Below, piece by piece: positions 7,931 to 15,019 of a stretch of DNA of 39,335 nucleotides. Below the pieces are notes generated by a model. That model saw nothing but the letters and a program-made list of their open reading frames with translations. It had not been told where the DNA came from and did no database searches. How positions within the stretch are numbered: the stretch's first letter is position 1; each line of letters begins with the position of its first letter. Position numbers and translations under genes: made by a program. This DNA comes from DATDVC01 sp964601125. GTDB taxonomy: Bacteria; Patescibacteriota; Minisyncoccia; Phycocordibacterales; WO2-35-19. The DNA lies in contig CAZRKB010000006.1 of assembly GCA_964601125.1 (NCBI GenBank), forward strand, positions 1 through 39,335, given 5' to 3'.

Positions 7931-8566
7931 TTATTTTTGTCTGCCCCTATATTTTAACACAACAAACACAACAAGTATCAAAATAGTGGATAAAAGAACC
8001 CCTGTTTCTATAGAAGAAATCATTTTTGCGTATCTTTCATAAATGCCCGCCACCTGCCAACCCAAACTACCCAAGATCAAACCCCGGAAAAATACACCAA
8101 CAAAAGATATGACGAAATATTTAATCGGATTCATTTCCAAAATCCCGCAAAATGCTGATATAACCACACTTGGGAAAACTGGCAAAATCCTAGCCGCTCC
8201 AATAATAATTTCGTCTTTATTACTGCCAGACATTTTTGCTTGTAGCTTTTCAACGTCGATCCAATAAAGACCCAAAAAGCTGCCCCATCTTTCAATGATT
8301 GGTTTGCCACCAAAACGCGCTATTGCGTATACAAAATATGACCCGATAGTAACCCCCAAAGCGGCAGGTATCGCCACTTTAAAAGCCAAAGCTGAAATCG
8401 ATTCCAAAGAAACCGGCCCAGAAACCAAAAGGAAGCCGGACATGGTCATGATGAGCGCCGAGGGTATGGGAGCAACCACCTCCTCGACCACTGAAGCCAA
8501 AAAAACGCCCATGGCTCCGAGAGGTAGAACATGTGTTTGTAAAAATAAAACTAAAGATTCAATCAT
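7931..8566 (-). CDS. DedA family membrane protein
   Basis: Member of the DedA/SNARE-associated (VTT) family; homologues are linked to undecaprenyl-phosphate or phospholipid flipping and envelope integrity. The sequence shows the amphipathic re-entrant N-terminus with EEVVAPIPSALIM, Gly-rich membrane spans, the conserved GAARILPVFPSVVISAFCGILEM (family form R-hP-hhR/hhh-G) and a C-terminal anchor at about residues 185-203. At 211 aa it is of normal length. Its ATG overlaps the upstream gene's stop (ATGA), and the permease at 7928 begins 2 nt after its stop. Confidence 0.92.
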   Translation of the reverse strand: MIESLVLFLQTHVLPLGAMGVFLASVVEEVVAPIPSALIMTMSGFLLVSGPVSLESISALAFKVAIPAALGVTIGSYFVYAIARFGGKPIIERWGSFLGLYWIDVEKLQAKMSGSNKDEIIIGAARILPVFPSVVISAFCGILEMNPIKYFVISFVGVFFRGLILGSLGWQVAGIYERYAKMISSIETGVLLSTILILVVFVVLKYRGRQK

Positions 8567-8868
8567 GAAAAATTCATTACTCTAAATGCAAAAGGGTTGA
8601 AGTAAGACGACATTTGTTCTTTGTTCACAGGAGACTCTTTTGGTTCAAATACAAATTCACTCAAATATTGTTTCAATATATCCATTTCTTTATTTGCGCT
8701 TGTATTTTCAAATTTTTTTATCCTATCGATAATCTCGATGGATCTTTTATAAGCATTATTCATAGCCTCAACATCGCCTTTTTCTTGCCAACCAAAGATC
8801 CTTCGAACCTCACTACCCAAATTAGCTACATAGAAATGTATTGGTTTTTGTTGTTCCACTTTATTCAA
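8563..8868 (-). CDS. Small soluble protein of unknown function, 101 aa
   Basis: No family recognised. The protein is charged and probably mostly helical (EAMNNAYKRSIEIIDRIKKFEN), with no membrane segment, signal peptide or cysteines. It begins inside the last codons of the DUF5674 gene (8-nt overlap) and ends in an ATGA overlap with dedA, so it is translated as part of the same operon; the overlaps at both ends are the main evidence that it is real. One Trp-containing motif (RIFGWQEKGD) stands out. Confidence 0.72.
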   Translation of the reverse strand: MNKVEQQKPIHFYVANLGSEVRRIFGWQEKGDVEAMNNAYKRSIEIIDRIKKFENTSANKEMDILKQYLSEFVFEPKESPVNKEQMSSYFNPFAFRVMNFS

Positions 8869-9205
8869 CTAGATTATTAACGATTTCAAAAATTTTTTGC
8901 CGTATTTCTCCATTCTCAACTTCCATGCTCCTATTGTTTTGTTGAGGTCTAATGTTTATTAGGGAGTTATACTCCAATCTTTCTTCTTTGGGTTTAGCCC
9001 AATACAAGTTAAAGCCCCACAAATTCTTTTGTTCAGATCCATCTTTGATTAAAACTTCATTTGCGTCCATGTGCCACTCTCCACCCAAAGCAAAAATACC
9101 TTTTTCTATATCGGCTACTCCTTTTGCCATTTCTTTATAAAATTCTTGGGCTATTTCTTCAACTTCCTTTAAGCTTATTTTTTCTCTTACGACTTTGATA
9201 TTCAT
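8861..9205 (-). CDS. DUF5674 family protein
   Basis: Small cytoplasmic protein of family DUF5674, which I associate mainly with CPR genomes. The recognisable core is ADIEKGIFALGGEWHMDANEVLIKDG followed by LWGFNLYWAK, at about residues 31-71. The invariant-looking His, Asp and Trp residues there hint at a binding or catalytic pocket, but the function is unknown. Length 114 aa. It is the first gene after the hairpin-repeat region at 9265-9383 and overlaps the following gene by 8 nt. No Shine-Dalgarno is visible. Confidence 0.85.
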   Translation of the reverse strand: MNIKVVREKISLKEVEEIAQEFYKEMAKGVADIEKGIFALGGEWHMDANEVLIKDGSEQKNLWGFNLYWAKPKEERLEYNSLINIRPQQNNRSMEVENGEIRQKIFEIVNNLVE

Positions 9206-9264
9206 TTTTTAATCTTATCCAAAATCCACCCAAAAAGAAAGTTCCTGATCATACACCAAAAACT

Positions 9265-9304
9265 CACGACTCACCTCGCTACAGCTTTGGCGAAGCGGGT
9301 CGTG
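9265..9304. repeat. Hairpin repeat element, copy 1
   Basis: A 28-base G+C-rich core (9271-9298, beginning TCACCTCGCT and ending TTGGCGAAGCGG) is enclosed by arms CACGAC / GTCGTG; weaker complementarity extends the arms by roughly 15 bases on each side. Copy 2 lies 26 bases further on with nearly the same core but different, still complementary, arms. It lies between the zinc-ribbon and DUF5674 genes and may act as a terminator or mRNA-stabilising hairpin. Confidence 0.8.
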
Positions 9305-9330
9305 AACTTTTGATGTGTGGCAAACTTTTT

Positions 9331-9370
9331 AACGGCTCACCTCGCTGTAGCCTTGGCGAAGCGGGCCGTT
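9331..9370. repeat. Hairpin repeat element, copy 2
   Basis: The core at 9337-9364 matches copy 1 at 25 of 28 bases, with arms AACGGC / GCCGTT. Outside the arms the sequence (CTTTTTAACGGC...GCCGTTAAATTTTG) matches two core-less palindromes at 11551-11586 and 12208-12243. The stop codon of the zinc-ribbon gene (9369-9371) lies in the arm. Confidence 0.8.
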
Positions 9371-9512
9371 AAATTTTGTACAAGTTTTCTTTGCCGCACC
9401 AAGGACAGAACCACTTTTTCTTAACTTTTGGCGCATCCCCTACGCTCCACCACTTTTTACATTTAGAGCAACTAAAATGACTGATTTTTTCAACTGTACG
9501 CTTATTTTTCAT
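9369..9512 (-). CDS. Tiny double-CxxC zinc-ribbon protein, 47 aa
   Basis: ATG at 9512, stop at 9369. The protein carries two zinc knuckles, CSKC (residues 15-18) and CPWC (36-39), separated by KKWWSVGDAPKVKKKWF. This is a complete rubredoxin-like zinc ribbon with a basic surface, and tiny proteins of this kind recur in Parcubacteria (from memory). A nucleic-acid or protein-binding role is inference. It starts 11 nt inside the NADAR gene's end, so it is co-translated with it, and its stop codon lies in the arm of a hairpin repeat. Confidence 0.85.
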   Translation of the reverse strand: MKNKRTVEKISHFSCSKCKKWWSVGDAPKVKKKWFCPWCGKENLYKI

Positions 9513-9954
9513 TTTTAAATTCCTCTCTTATTTCCATCCAGATTTTACCCATTTCATTTCTTCCCTTACCATCTTCTCCAATATCCCAGAAACCGTCACC
9601 AGGAGGATAGGTAACTATCTTCTTTACAATCTCTAAATCACCAGAATCAAGCAAAGCTTTCTTTACCTCTTCATGTTGAATAGCTTTAAGTCGCATCATT
9701 TTTTTCATAACTTCCCTTTTATAATTTTCATCTTTAAATTCTGGTATTTGCAGATGCTTATACTTAGTTGAAGTTTCCCAAGCTTTTACTGGGCTGGTTG
9801 CGCTTCTTATTTCCTCTTTTATTTTTTCATCAGTATATCTTGCACACTGATAGGCGTGCTCGACAGTAGGATACAACACCCCATCAACCTCAACCGCATG
9901 TGAAGTGTAGGGCGAAAAATAAATATAAAAAATCTCTAATGGCAAGGTTTTCAT
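9502..9954 (-). CDS. NADAR domain protein (YbiA/DUF1768-like)
   Basis: NADAR-family N-glycosidase. Characterised members hydrolyse riboflavin-pathway intermediates or remove ADP-ribose from modified nucleobases. The N-terminal FSPYTSHAVEVDG..YPTVEHAYQ..RY (residues 13-40) and C-terminal WDIGEDGKGRNEMGKIWMEIR carry the family's conserved Glu, Trp, Asp, Gly and Asn positions. At 150 aa it is of normal size for the single-domain form. It overlaps the upstream NUDIX gene by 4 nt (ATGA) and the downstream zinc ribbon by 11 nt. Two NUDIX hydrolases upstream make ADP-ribose or NAD-derivative metabolism the likely setting (inference). Confidence 0.9.
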   Translation of the reverse strand: MKTLPLEIFYIYFSPYTSHAVEVDGVLYPTVEHAYQCARYTDEKIKEEIRSATSPVKAWETSTKYKHLQIPEFKDENYKREVMKKMMRLKAIQHEEVKKALLDSGDLEIVKKIVTYPPGDGFWDIGEDGKGRNEMGKIWMEIREEFKNEK

Positions 9955-10466
9955 ATCTCACTTGTTTTGTCATACCCGAGCTCTTTAGCTCGAGCAACAG
10001 CTTTTTTCATAAAATAAATCCAGTGGTCATTATCTTTGTTTTCATTCCTAGCTTCCATATCTGCCATGATTTGTTCCGCAGTAGCCCATACGAGAAAAAA
10101 CTTTTCATGCTCTTCTAAATTTACCTCTTTTAAATCTGCGCTTTTTAAAATAACAAGAAAACATGTGGCATGGGCAACTCTATTTACATTTCTGAGACTA
10201 TTATGATAGTGAGTCAGAGCTTCACCTATTTTCTCAACGTATTCAAAGTCATATAAACCACTCTCCTCTATTACCTCTCTTAAAATTCCATCTTTGATGT
10301 CTTCGCCCAGATCTACACCACCAGAAAAAAACCTTAAGGAGCCATTGTTGTGTTGTTTACCGACAGCATATTTTTGAGTTTTAGGATCAAAAACAATACC
10401 ACATCCACCATCCCTCCTTTCTTCATTTTCCCTCTTTATTCCAAATTCTGGTATCTGATTTTGCAT
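9951..10466 (-). CDS. NUDIX hydrolase 1
   Basis: Hydrolase of a nucleoside diphosphate linked to another moiety. The NUDIX box is perfect, GGVDLGEDIKDGILREVIEE then SGL (residues 49-71), so the Mg-binding glutamates are intact. The preceding strand (GGCGIVFDPKTQKYAVGKQH) is typical. Substrate cannot be read from the sequence. I chose the ATG at 10466, 4 nt after the stop of the upstream NUDIX gene; the longer frame would need a TTG at 10487 inside that gene. 171 aa. Its stop overlaps the NADAR start. Confidence 0.9.
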   Translation of the reverse strand: MQNQIPEFGIKRENEERRDGGCGIVFDPKTQKYAVGKQHNNGSLRFFSGGVDLGEDIKDGILREVIEESGLYDFEYVEKIGEALTHYHNSLRNVNRVAHATCFLVILKSADLKEVNLEEHEKFFLVWATAEQIMADMEARNENKDNDHWIYFMKKAVARAKELGYDKTSEI

Positions 10467-10470
10467 AAAT

Positions 10471-11070
10471 TTATAGTTTTGGATCAAATTTTTTTTTCAA
10501 TTCTTCCATTTTTTTCGGGTCATTTTTTGCCCGTAAAATTTCAAAAATTACCTCTTTCTCACTAAAAAAACCCTCTCCGCTATCCATAGTTGCAATTTCA
10601 ATAAATTCACTCAGGGTGACCTCTTTCAATTTGATTTTCTCCCCGCCGTCCAAATTCATGTCTGCGACTTTTTTAATTCCCTTCGCGACAAAAGTGTAAA
10701 CAACCCAATCTATTTTACCAACCGGATGCTGTGCGTCCCACAGAATATATTTTTCCGCTTCATAACCACTCTCTTCGAGCAATTCCCTTTTAGCTGCCTC
10801 TAACACTCCTTCACCTTCATCGATTCTGCCACCAGTAGCTCCAATAAAAGATTTTTTACCTGGCTGCTCCTGCTCAGTCAAAATAATGTTCCCACTAGGT
10901 AAAACAGGAAAAACTACAACCGTATCTGGTCTTTTTACTTTTTCAAAAGTAGTTGTCGTTCCATCAAAAAGTTCCTGTTCCCATTGATACACATCAAACA
11001 TAACGCCTGAAAAAACTTTTTTAGCATGTTCAGGAATAGGTTGATTTGATTCTGGTCTTACAATTTCCAT
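10471..11070 (-). CDS. NUDIX hydrolase 2 (ADP-ribose pyrophosphatase-like)
   Basis: The NUDIX box runs from residue 81 (GRIDEGEGVLEAAKRELLEE then SGY) and is intact. The layout is that of NudF/ADP-ribose pyrophosphatases: an N-terminal region with VYQWEQELFDG, the strand PDTVVVFPVLPSGNIILTEQEQPG, then the box, then a C-terminal helix. The TEQEQPG segment resembles the E-Q-x-R substrate loop of ADPR pyrophosphatases, with Pro replacing Arg. 199 aa. It is first in a tight unit with NUDIX 1, NADAR and the zinc ribbon. No Shine-Dalgarno is seen. Confidence 0.9.
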   Translation of the reverse strand: MEIVRPESNQPIPEHAKKVFSGVMFDVYQWEQELFDGTTTTFEKVKRPDTVVVFPVLPSGNIILTEQEQPGKKSFIGATGGRIDEGEGVLEAAKRELLEESGYEAEKYILWDAQHPVGKIDWVVYTFVAKGIKKVADMNLDGGEKIKLKEVTLSEFIEIATMDSGEGFFSEKEVIFEILRAKNDPKKMEELKKKFDPKL

Positions 11071-11104
11071 AATTTGATTCTAACCAAAGTTGATAAAAAG
11101 CGAA

Positions 11105-11137
11105 AGTCCGACACGAAGTCGCCTCTCGCGTCGGACT
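11105..11137 (-). terminator. Terminator of the 11145 orphan gene
   Basis: Stem AGTCCGAC (11105-11112) / GTCGGACT (11130-11137), with a partly paired loop, then TTTCGCTTTTT on the minus strand, 8 nt after the stop codon. Confidence 0.75.
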
Positions 11138-11144
11138 CTAAAAG

Positions 11145-11489
11145 TCATAAGGTGAAGGTCAAGCGGTGTAACCCTGACCTTTTCTTATAATCATCAAACG
11201 GCTTTTGGTTTTCTGCAATCTCTTGGACGACTTTGATCAAGTTATTTATTCCAATTGGATTCTTCCTCTTGTTGCGCTTGTAATAACGAGCGCAATTCTT
11301 CAGAAACTCTTCTTCTGGTAGATCCAGAGGATAAATTTCACCCCCTTCGGGCAAAACATTTGCCAAATTCATCCAACAGCGCCGATTGCCAGTATGCCTC
11401 AGCTCGAGGCGGATAGCCCTGCGCAGTTTCATCGCTTCTCGTTTAAGTGAGGCGATGTCCATCCGCTTAAGATCTTCATCTATTTTCAT
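11145..11489 (-). CDS. Small orphan protein, 114 aa
   Basis: No named family recognised. The N-terminal half is a basic, probably helical stretch (LKREAMKLRRAIRLELRHTG), followed by RRCWMNLANVLPEGGE and LDLPEEEFLKNCARYY. I chose the ATG at 11489 because AGGAG (11496-11500) stands 6 nt before it; the ATG at 11495 would be too close. The gene stands alone between the CYTH and NUDIX genes, which run the same way, and has its own terminator. The Shine-Dalgarno and terminator contrast with both neighbours and group it with the other autonomous genes here. A nucleic-acid-binding role is conceivable from the basic helix but unproven. Confidence 0.78.
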   Translation of the reverse strand: MKIDEDLKRMDIASLKREAMKLRRAIRLELRHTGNRRCWMNLANVLPEGGEIYPLDLPEEEFLKNCARYYKRNKRKNPIGINNLIKVVQEIAENQKPFDDYKKRSGLHRLTFTL

Positions 11490-11550
11490 CACCATCTCCT
11501 TCCTTTTTCAATCTTACACATCTTTAAATAAAAAGAAAGGTGATTTGGTA

Positions 11551-11586
11551 TTGTACACTTTTTAACGGTCGTTAATTTTTGTACAA
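11551..11586. repeat. Near-perfect 36-bp dyad, core-less relative of the hairpin repeat
   Basis: TTGTACA at one end and TGTACAA at the other flank an inner TTAACGG / TCGTTAA palindrome. It lies between the CYTH stop and the 11145 gene. The flanks match those of the core-bearing copy at 9331-9370 and the dyad at 12208-12243. It could be an operator, a bidirectional terminator or an empty repeat site. Confidence 0.65.
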
Positions 11587-11604
11587 GAGAGCCGACCATA
11601 AATC

Positions 11605-12162
11605 TTACTCACATCTATCAAATGTATACCACCTAAAAGTGCCCACAGGAATATTGTAAACATTTTCTATAACCCATCTCGCATTATGAAAATCGGCTTT
11701 TTCCCAATATAAATCAAGCAGTTTTGCTGCTTTTTTTAAATCTTCTTCTGATTCTCCCTCAAGTTCTACATATGTGGGAATCATAGGCCAAGAGTCGATA
11801 TCTACTGAGACTCCGTCGAGCTTAAAAGCATGGCGCCTCTTTTGTTGATGTCTGTAAGGCCAGAGACCTATTTTTTCAAAAAGGAGTTCGGCTTTTTTAT
11901 AATCTTCAATCTCAAATTCTATTTCAAAAGTACCATCCACTGTTTGTATTTTTTGATCTTTATAAGTAAGTTTAGTTTTATCACCCACTTTTCTTATCCG
12001 AACAAACTTTTGTTCATCTCTCCATTTTAGATCTTTATCATAAATTACAGTTTCCTCAATTAGTCTCTCTCCTTCATCATGCGCTCCAAGTTCCTTAAGT
12101 TTTTTGACCAGACTTTCCTTATCTATCTCCAAAAACCTACATTCAATTTCAGCAGTGTTCAT
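11605..12162 (-). CDS. CYTH domain protein (class IV adenylate cyclase / ThTPase-like)
   Basis: CYTH (triphosphate tunnel metalloenzyme) fold. The N-terminal ExExx signature appears as EIECRF (residues 5-10), followed by charged alternating strands: VRIRKVGDKTKLTYKDQ, FEIEFEIEDYKKAELLF and VSVDIDSWPMIPTYVELEGE. The last Lys of the canonical ExExK is Arg here. Family members act on triphosphates (ATP, thiamine triphosphate, polyphosphate); which one is not decidable. 185 aa. It is flanked on both sides by related palindromes (12208-12243, 11551-11586). TAAACT lies 6 nt before the ATG, so a leaderless start is possible. Confidence 0.85.
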   Translation of the reverse strand: MNTAEIECRFLEIDKESLVKKLKELGAHDEGERLIEETVIYDKDLKWRDEQKFVRIRKVGDKTKLTYKDQKIQTVDGTFEIEFEIEDYKKAELLFEKIGLWPYRHQQKRRHAFKLDGVSVDIDSWPMIPTYVELEGESEEDLKKAAKLLDLYWEKADFHNARWVIENVYNIPVGTFRWYTFDRCE

Positions 12163-12207
12163 AGTGCTAGTTTAGTAAAAATTTAGCCAAAAATAAAGTT
12201 TGCCAAA

Positions 12208-12243
12208 TTGTACACTTTTTAACGGCCGTTAGATTTTGGTCAA
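12208..12243. repeat. Second core-less palindrome (AACGGCCGTT centre)
   Basis: Perfect 10-bp AACGGCCGTT (12221-12230) with T-rich and A-rich flanks and partly conserved TTGTACA/GGTCAA ends. It lies between the secA stop and the CYTH start, so it could terminate secA transcription. Confidence 0.6.
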
Positions 12244-12250
12244 TGGAGGT

Positions 12251-14698
12251 TTAAGCGTTGGCACCGTGACATTTTTTATATTTCTTACCACTACCACAAG
12301 GACAGGGATCATTTCTGCCGATATTTTTGTGTTCTGGTCCTGTTACCCCTTTAGAGTAAAGGGGGCTAGGGGGATTAGAAGAAGAATTCGAAGCGGTGAT
12401 CCTCTCCGCCTGTTTTTGCACGTCCGCCATCCCAACATTTTGAATTTTCACCTGCCCGACTATGTCATTCAGGCGGGTATCCTCTAGTTTTTTCAGATTT
12501 TCTTCAATTGTATTCGCGATCGACTCTTCCATTTGCTTATAAAGCCTGAGGCCATCCCTTTTATATTCGACCAGCGGATCTCTCTGTCCATAAGCGCGCA
12601 AATTTACAGAGCTTCGCAAGTAGTCCATTGTCTCCAAATGTTCAACCCAAAACATGTCGTAGACTTGTAGCTTAACTTGCCTCACCTGATCATCTTTTTC
12701 ATTCTCAAGCACTTCACGCCTTCTTTCGTAAAAAGTTTTTCTCTGGAAATTTAAAACATCGTCGTACTCAAGCACATGTTTGCGAGCATCAAAATTTAAT
12801 CCTTCTATCTTGCTCTGCGCGCTCTCAAGCGAACGGGTGATCAATTTATTTTGGATAGCTTCATCTTCTGGGATACCAAGACGCCCCATCATATTTTTAA
12901 CTGTATCAGCGGCAAAAACTCGCATAATATGATCCTCCATTGAAACAAAGAACTGAGTTTCTCCTGGATCTCCCTGGCGGCCCGAGCGCCCTCGGAGTTG
13001 ATTGTCTATGCGACGAGCATCATGCCGTTCGGTTCCAAGCACAAATAAACCACCCAAAGACCTCACTTCTTTTCCAAGTTCATCATTTACCGGAGCGCCA
13101 CCGAGCTTTATGTCCACCCCTCTACCCGCCATGTTGGTCGCCACAGTCACGGCACCTCTGCGACCCGCTTGGGCTATTATTTCTCCCTCTCTTTCATGAT
13201 TTTTGGCATTAAGCATTTCAAATTTCACTCCTTCTCTCTTTAAGAATTCTCCCAATAATTCGTTTTTTTCAATCGAAATAGTACCTATGAGCACCGGCTG
13301 CCCCTTTGTCTGCAACTCTTTAACTTTTCTAGCGATAGCTTTGAGTTTTCCCTTTTCTGTTTGGAAAATAAGATCATCTTGATCAATCCTCTGCACCGGT
13401 TTATTGGTCGGAATAGAAACGGTATTCAATCCATAAACTTTATAAAATTCTTCTGATGAAGTAAGAGCTGTACCTGTCATGCCAGCAAGCTTTTCATACA
13501 TTCTGAAATAGTTTTGGTATGTGATGGAAGCAAAAGTCCGTGACTCTTTTTGAATATTAACTCCTTCTTTGGCTTCGATAGCCTGATGCAAACCTTCCGA
13601 CCATCTGCGACCCGGCTGTAAGCGCCCCGTATATGGGTCGACTATCACGACTTCGCCATCTCTGACGACATACTCTTTATCCTTTTGATAAAGAGCTTTC
13701 GCTTTTATAGCAGTTTCCAAGTGGTGAACTGTTTTTACACCACCTTCAGCATAAATATTATCTAACCCTAAAATTTCTTCTGCCTTGCTTATACCGGCGT
13801 CAGTAAGCAAAACGGCGTGCAATTTTTCATCGAGAGTGTAATGCTCATCTTGTTTTAGCTTGCCCGCAAGAGAAGCAAACTTTCTATACAAAGCATCCGA
13901 ATCCGCTGCGGGCGCTGAAATAATTAGCGGGGTCCTAGCTTCGTCGATAAGTATAGAGTCTATTTCATCAACCACAGCAAAGTTGTGTCTCTTCTGTCTT
14001 ACGCTTTCATATTTATATTCCAAGTTATCTCTCAAATAATCAAAACCAAATTCACTGTTTGTGCCATAAGTTATATCTGCCTCGTAAGCCTCTATCCTCG
14101 AACATGGTTTTAAAAATTCATGCACCACTTTAAAACTTCCTTTTTCATCTCTTTCTTTATCTCGTTTTTCGTTACTCGTGTCTCGTTTCTCGTTTTTAAA
14201 ATTTTCGTCGTAAATAAAACTTGAATCGTGTGCAATAACTGCCACAGTCAAACCTAAAGCATTATAAATTTGTCCCATCCAAGCAGAGTCCCTCATCGAT
14301 AGGTAGTCATTTACAGTCACTACATGCACACCCTTACCAGAAAGAGCATTTAGGTACACAGGGAGAGTGGCTACAAGGGTTTTACCTTCTCCTGTTCTCA
14401 TTTCTGCAATACCACCCCTATGCATAACGATGCCACCCATAAGCTGCACATCGAAATGCCTTTCGCCCAACGTTCTCTTTGCGGCTTCTCGCACGCAAGC
14501 ATAAGCCTCCGGCAAAATATCGTCCAAGGTCTCACCTTTATCCATCCTATCTTTAAATTCAAAAGTCTTATTTTTTAGAGACTCGGAAGACAGCACAGAA
14601 ACTAGTGGCTCAAAAGCATTTATTTTAGCCACCAAAGGCTCTATTTCCTTTATATAACGCCTGCTACTATCTCCAAAAATTTTTTCCAAAAATGACAT
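12251..14698 (-). CDS. secA: Preprotein translocase ATPase SecA
   Basis: Motor of the Sec export pathway. Visible parts in order: NBD1 with Walker A GEGKT (residues 103-107) and VDEIDSILIDEARTPL, PPXD, NBD2 with GMTGTA, TNMAGRGVDIKLGG and QLRGRSGRQGDPG, helical scaffold and wing, and a C-terminal zinc finger CPCGSGKKYKKCH (C799, C801, C810, H811). 815 aa, normal for short SecA. Two segments look foreign. Residues 168-180 are a lysine-rich stretch read from tandem ACGAG-like repeats. Residues 774-787 (NPPSPLYSKGVTGP), in the linker before the zinc finger, resemble a translated intergenic repeat. The start lies 11 nt after GATAAT (14710-14715, preceded by TGT), so the mRNA is probably nearly leaderless. 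Confidence 0.97.
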   Translation of the reverse strand: MSFLEKIFGDSSRRYIKEIEPLVAKINAFEPLVSVLSSESLKNKTFEFKDRMDKGETLDDILPEAYACVREAAKRTLGERHFDVQLMGGIVMHRGGIAEMRTGEGKTLVATLPVYLNALSGKGVHVVTVNDYLSMRDSAWMGQIYNALGLTVAVIAHDSSFIYDENFKNEKRDTSNEKRDKERDEKGSFKVVHEFLKPCSRIEAYEADITYGTNSEFGFDYLRDNLEYKYESVRQKRHNFAVVDEIDSILIDEARTPLIISAPAADSDALYRKFASLAGKLKQDEHYTLDEKLHAVLLTDAGISKAEEILGLDNIYAEGGVKTVHHLETAIKAKALYQKDKEYVVRDGEVVIVDPYTGRLQPGRRWSEGLHQAIEAKEGVNIQKESRTFASITYQNYFRMYEKLAGMTGTALTSSEEFYKVYGLNTVSIPTNKPVQRIDQDDLIFQTEKGKLKAIARKVKELQTKGQPVLIGTISIEKNELLGEFLKREGVKFEMLNAKNHEREGEIIAQAGRRGAVTVATNMAGRGVDIKLGGAPVNDELGKEVRSLGGLFVLGTERHDARRIDNQLRGRSGRQGDPGETQFFVSMEDHIMRVFAADTVKNMMGRLGIPEDEAIQNKLITRSLESAQSKIEGLNFDARKHVLEYDDVLNFQRKTFYERRREVLENEKDDQVRQVKLQVYDMFWVEHLETMDYLRSSVNLRAYGQRDPLVEYKRDGLRLYKQMEESIANTIEENLKKLEDTRLNDIVGQVKIQNVGMADVQKQAERITASNSSSNPPSPLYSKGVTGPEHKNIGRNDPCPCGSGKKYKKCHGANA

Positions 14699-14709
14699 AT
14701 TGAGAGCAT

Positions 14710-14715
14710 ATTATC
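14710..14715 (-). promoter_or_regulatory. Extended -10 of secA
   Basis: TGTGATAAT, 11 nt upstream of the secA ATG, gives a leader of about 4 nt. The same TGTGATAATAT string occurs upstream of the GT4 gene starting at 29817. No good -35 is visible, as often with extended -10 promoters. Confidence 0.4.
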
Positions 14716-14746
14716 ACAAACAATCTGACTTCGCTCATGATAAAAA

Positions 14747-14784
14747 ACAAAAACTCCCAAGAGAAACCTCGAGGGAATTTTTGT
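14747..14784. terminator. Bidirectional hairpin terminator upstream of secA
   Basis: Arms ACAAAAACTCCC (14747-14758) and GGGAATTTTTGT (14773-14784) pair with one mismatch and have A/T-rich ends on both strands. With the hairpin at 14824-14859 it insulates secA from the tiny gene upstream. Confidence 0.65.
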
Positions 14785-14823
14785 TAAGTAGGAACAAGAC
14801 TTCTCGCTTACGCTCGAAGATCT

Positions 14824-14859
14824 CAATTTTGTTAGTCGCGCTTTGCGCTAACAAAATTG
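14824..14859 (-). terminator. Terminator of the 15-aa peptide gene
   Basis: Perfect 12-bp stem CAATTTTGTTAG (14824-14835) / CTAACAAAATTG (14848-14859). The loop itself contains a short GC-rich hairpin. On the minus strand it begins 3 nt after the stop codon of the tiny gene. Confidence 0.6.
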
Positions 14860-14861
14860 AA

Positions 14862-14909
14862 TTATGCTCGCTTCTTCTTTGCTTTTTTCTTTGCTTTCTT
14901 TTTTGCCAT
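14862..14909 (-). CDS. Probable 15-aa lysine-rich micro-protein
   Basis: The frame reads MAKKKAKKKAKKKRA followed by TAA. Ten of 15 residues are basic, arranged as AKKK repeats like histone-H1 tails. Evidence that it is expressed: a GAGGAA ribosome site 9 nt before the ATG, a plausible promoter at 15020-15048, and a terminator immediately after the stop. The ribosome site lies in one arm of a hairpin with a GCGA (GNRA) loop at 14919-14934, so translation may be structure-controlled. A nucleic-acid-binding role is inference from charge alone. Alternative: chance coding in an A-rich UTR of a small RNA. Confidence 0.45.
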   Translation of the reverse strand: MAKKKAKKKAKKKRA

Positions 14910-14918
14910 TTTAGTTTA

Positions 14919-14934
14919 TTCCTCTCGCGAGGAA
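14919..14934 (-). promoter_or_regulatory. RBS hairpin with GNRA tetraloop
   Basis: Minus strand TTCCTC-GCGA-GAGGAA: a 6-bp stem capped by a GNRA loop. The 3' arm GAGGAA is the only ribosome-binding site for the 15-aa gene. A larger imperfect inverted repeat (14963-14980 with 14989-15004) lies upstream in the same leader. Confidence 0.5.
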
Positions 14935-15019
14935 ATTGGAGAAATTATTTTTAAGTGCACTCGTCCTGAAAATTTTAAAATTTATTTTTTAAAATTTGAA
15001 GGACATTCGACCTGAAATA

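Noticed and set aside
9265..9370. CRISPR array
   Set aside because: Only two palindromic units with a 26-base spacing and variable arms; no cas genes in the window.
10467..10487. TTG-initiated extension of NUDIX 1
   Set aside because: It would lie inside the upstream NUDIX gene; the ATG at 10466 follows that gene's stop by 4 nt.
14140..14205. Frameshift in secA
   Set aside because: The frame is continuous through the lysine-rich insert and all downstream motifs are intact.
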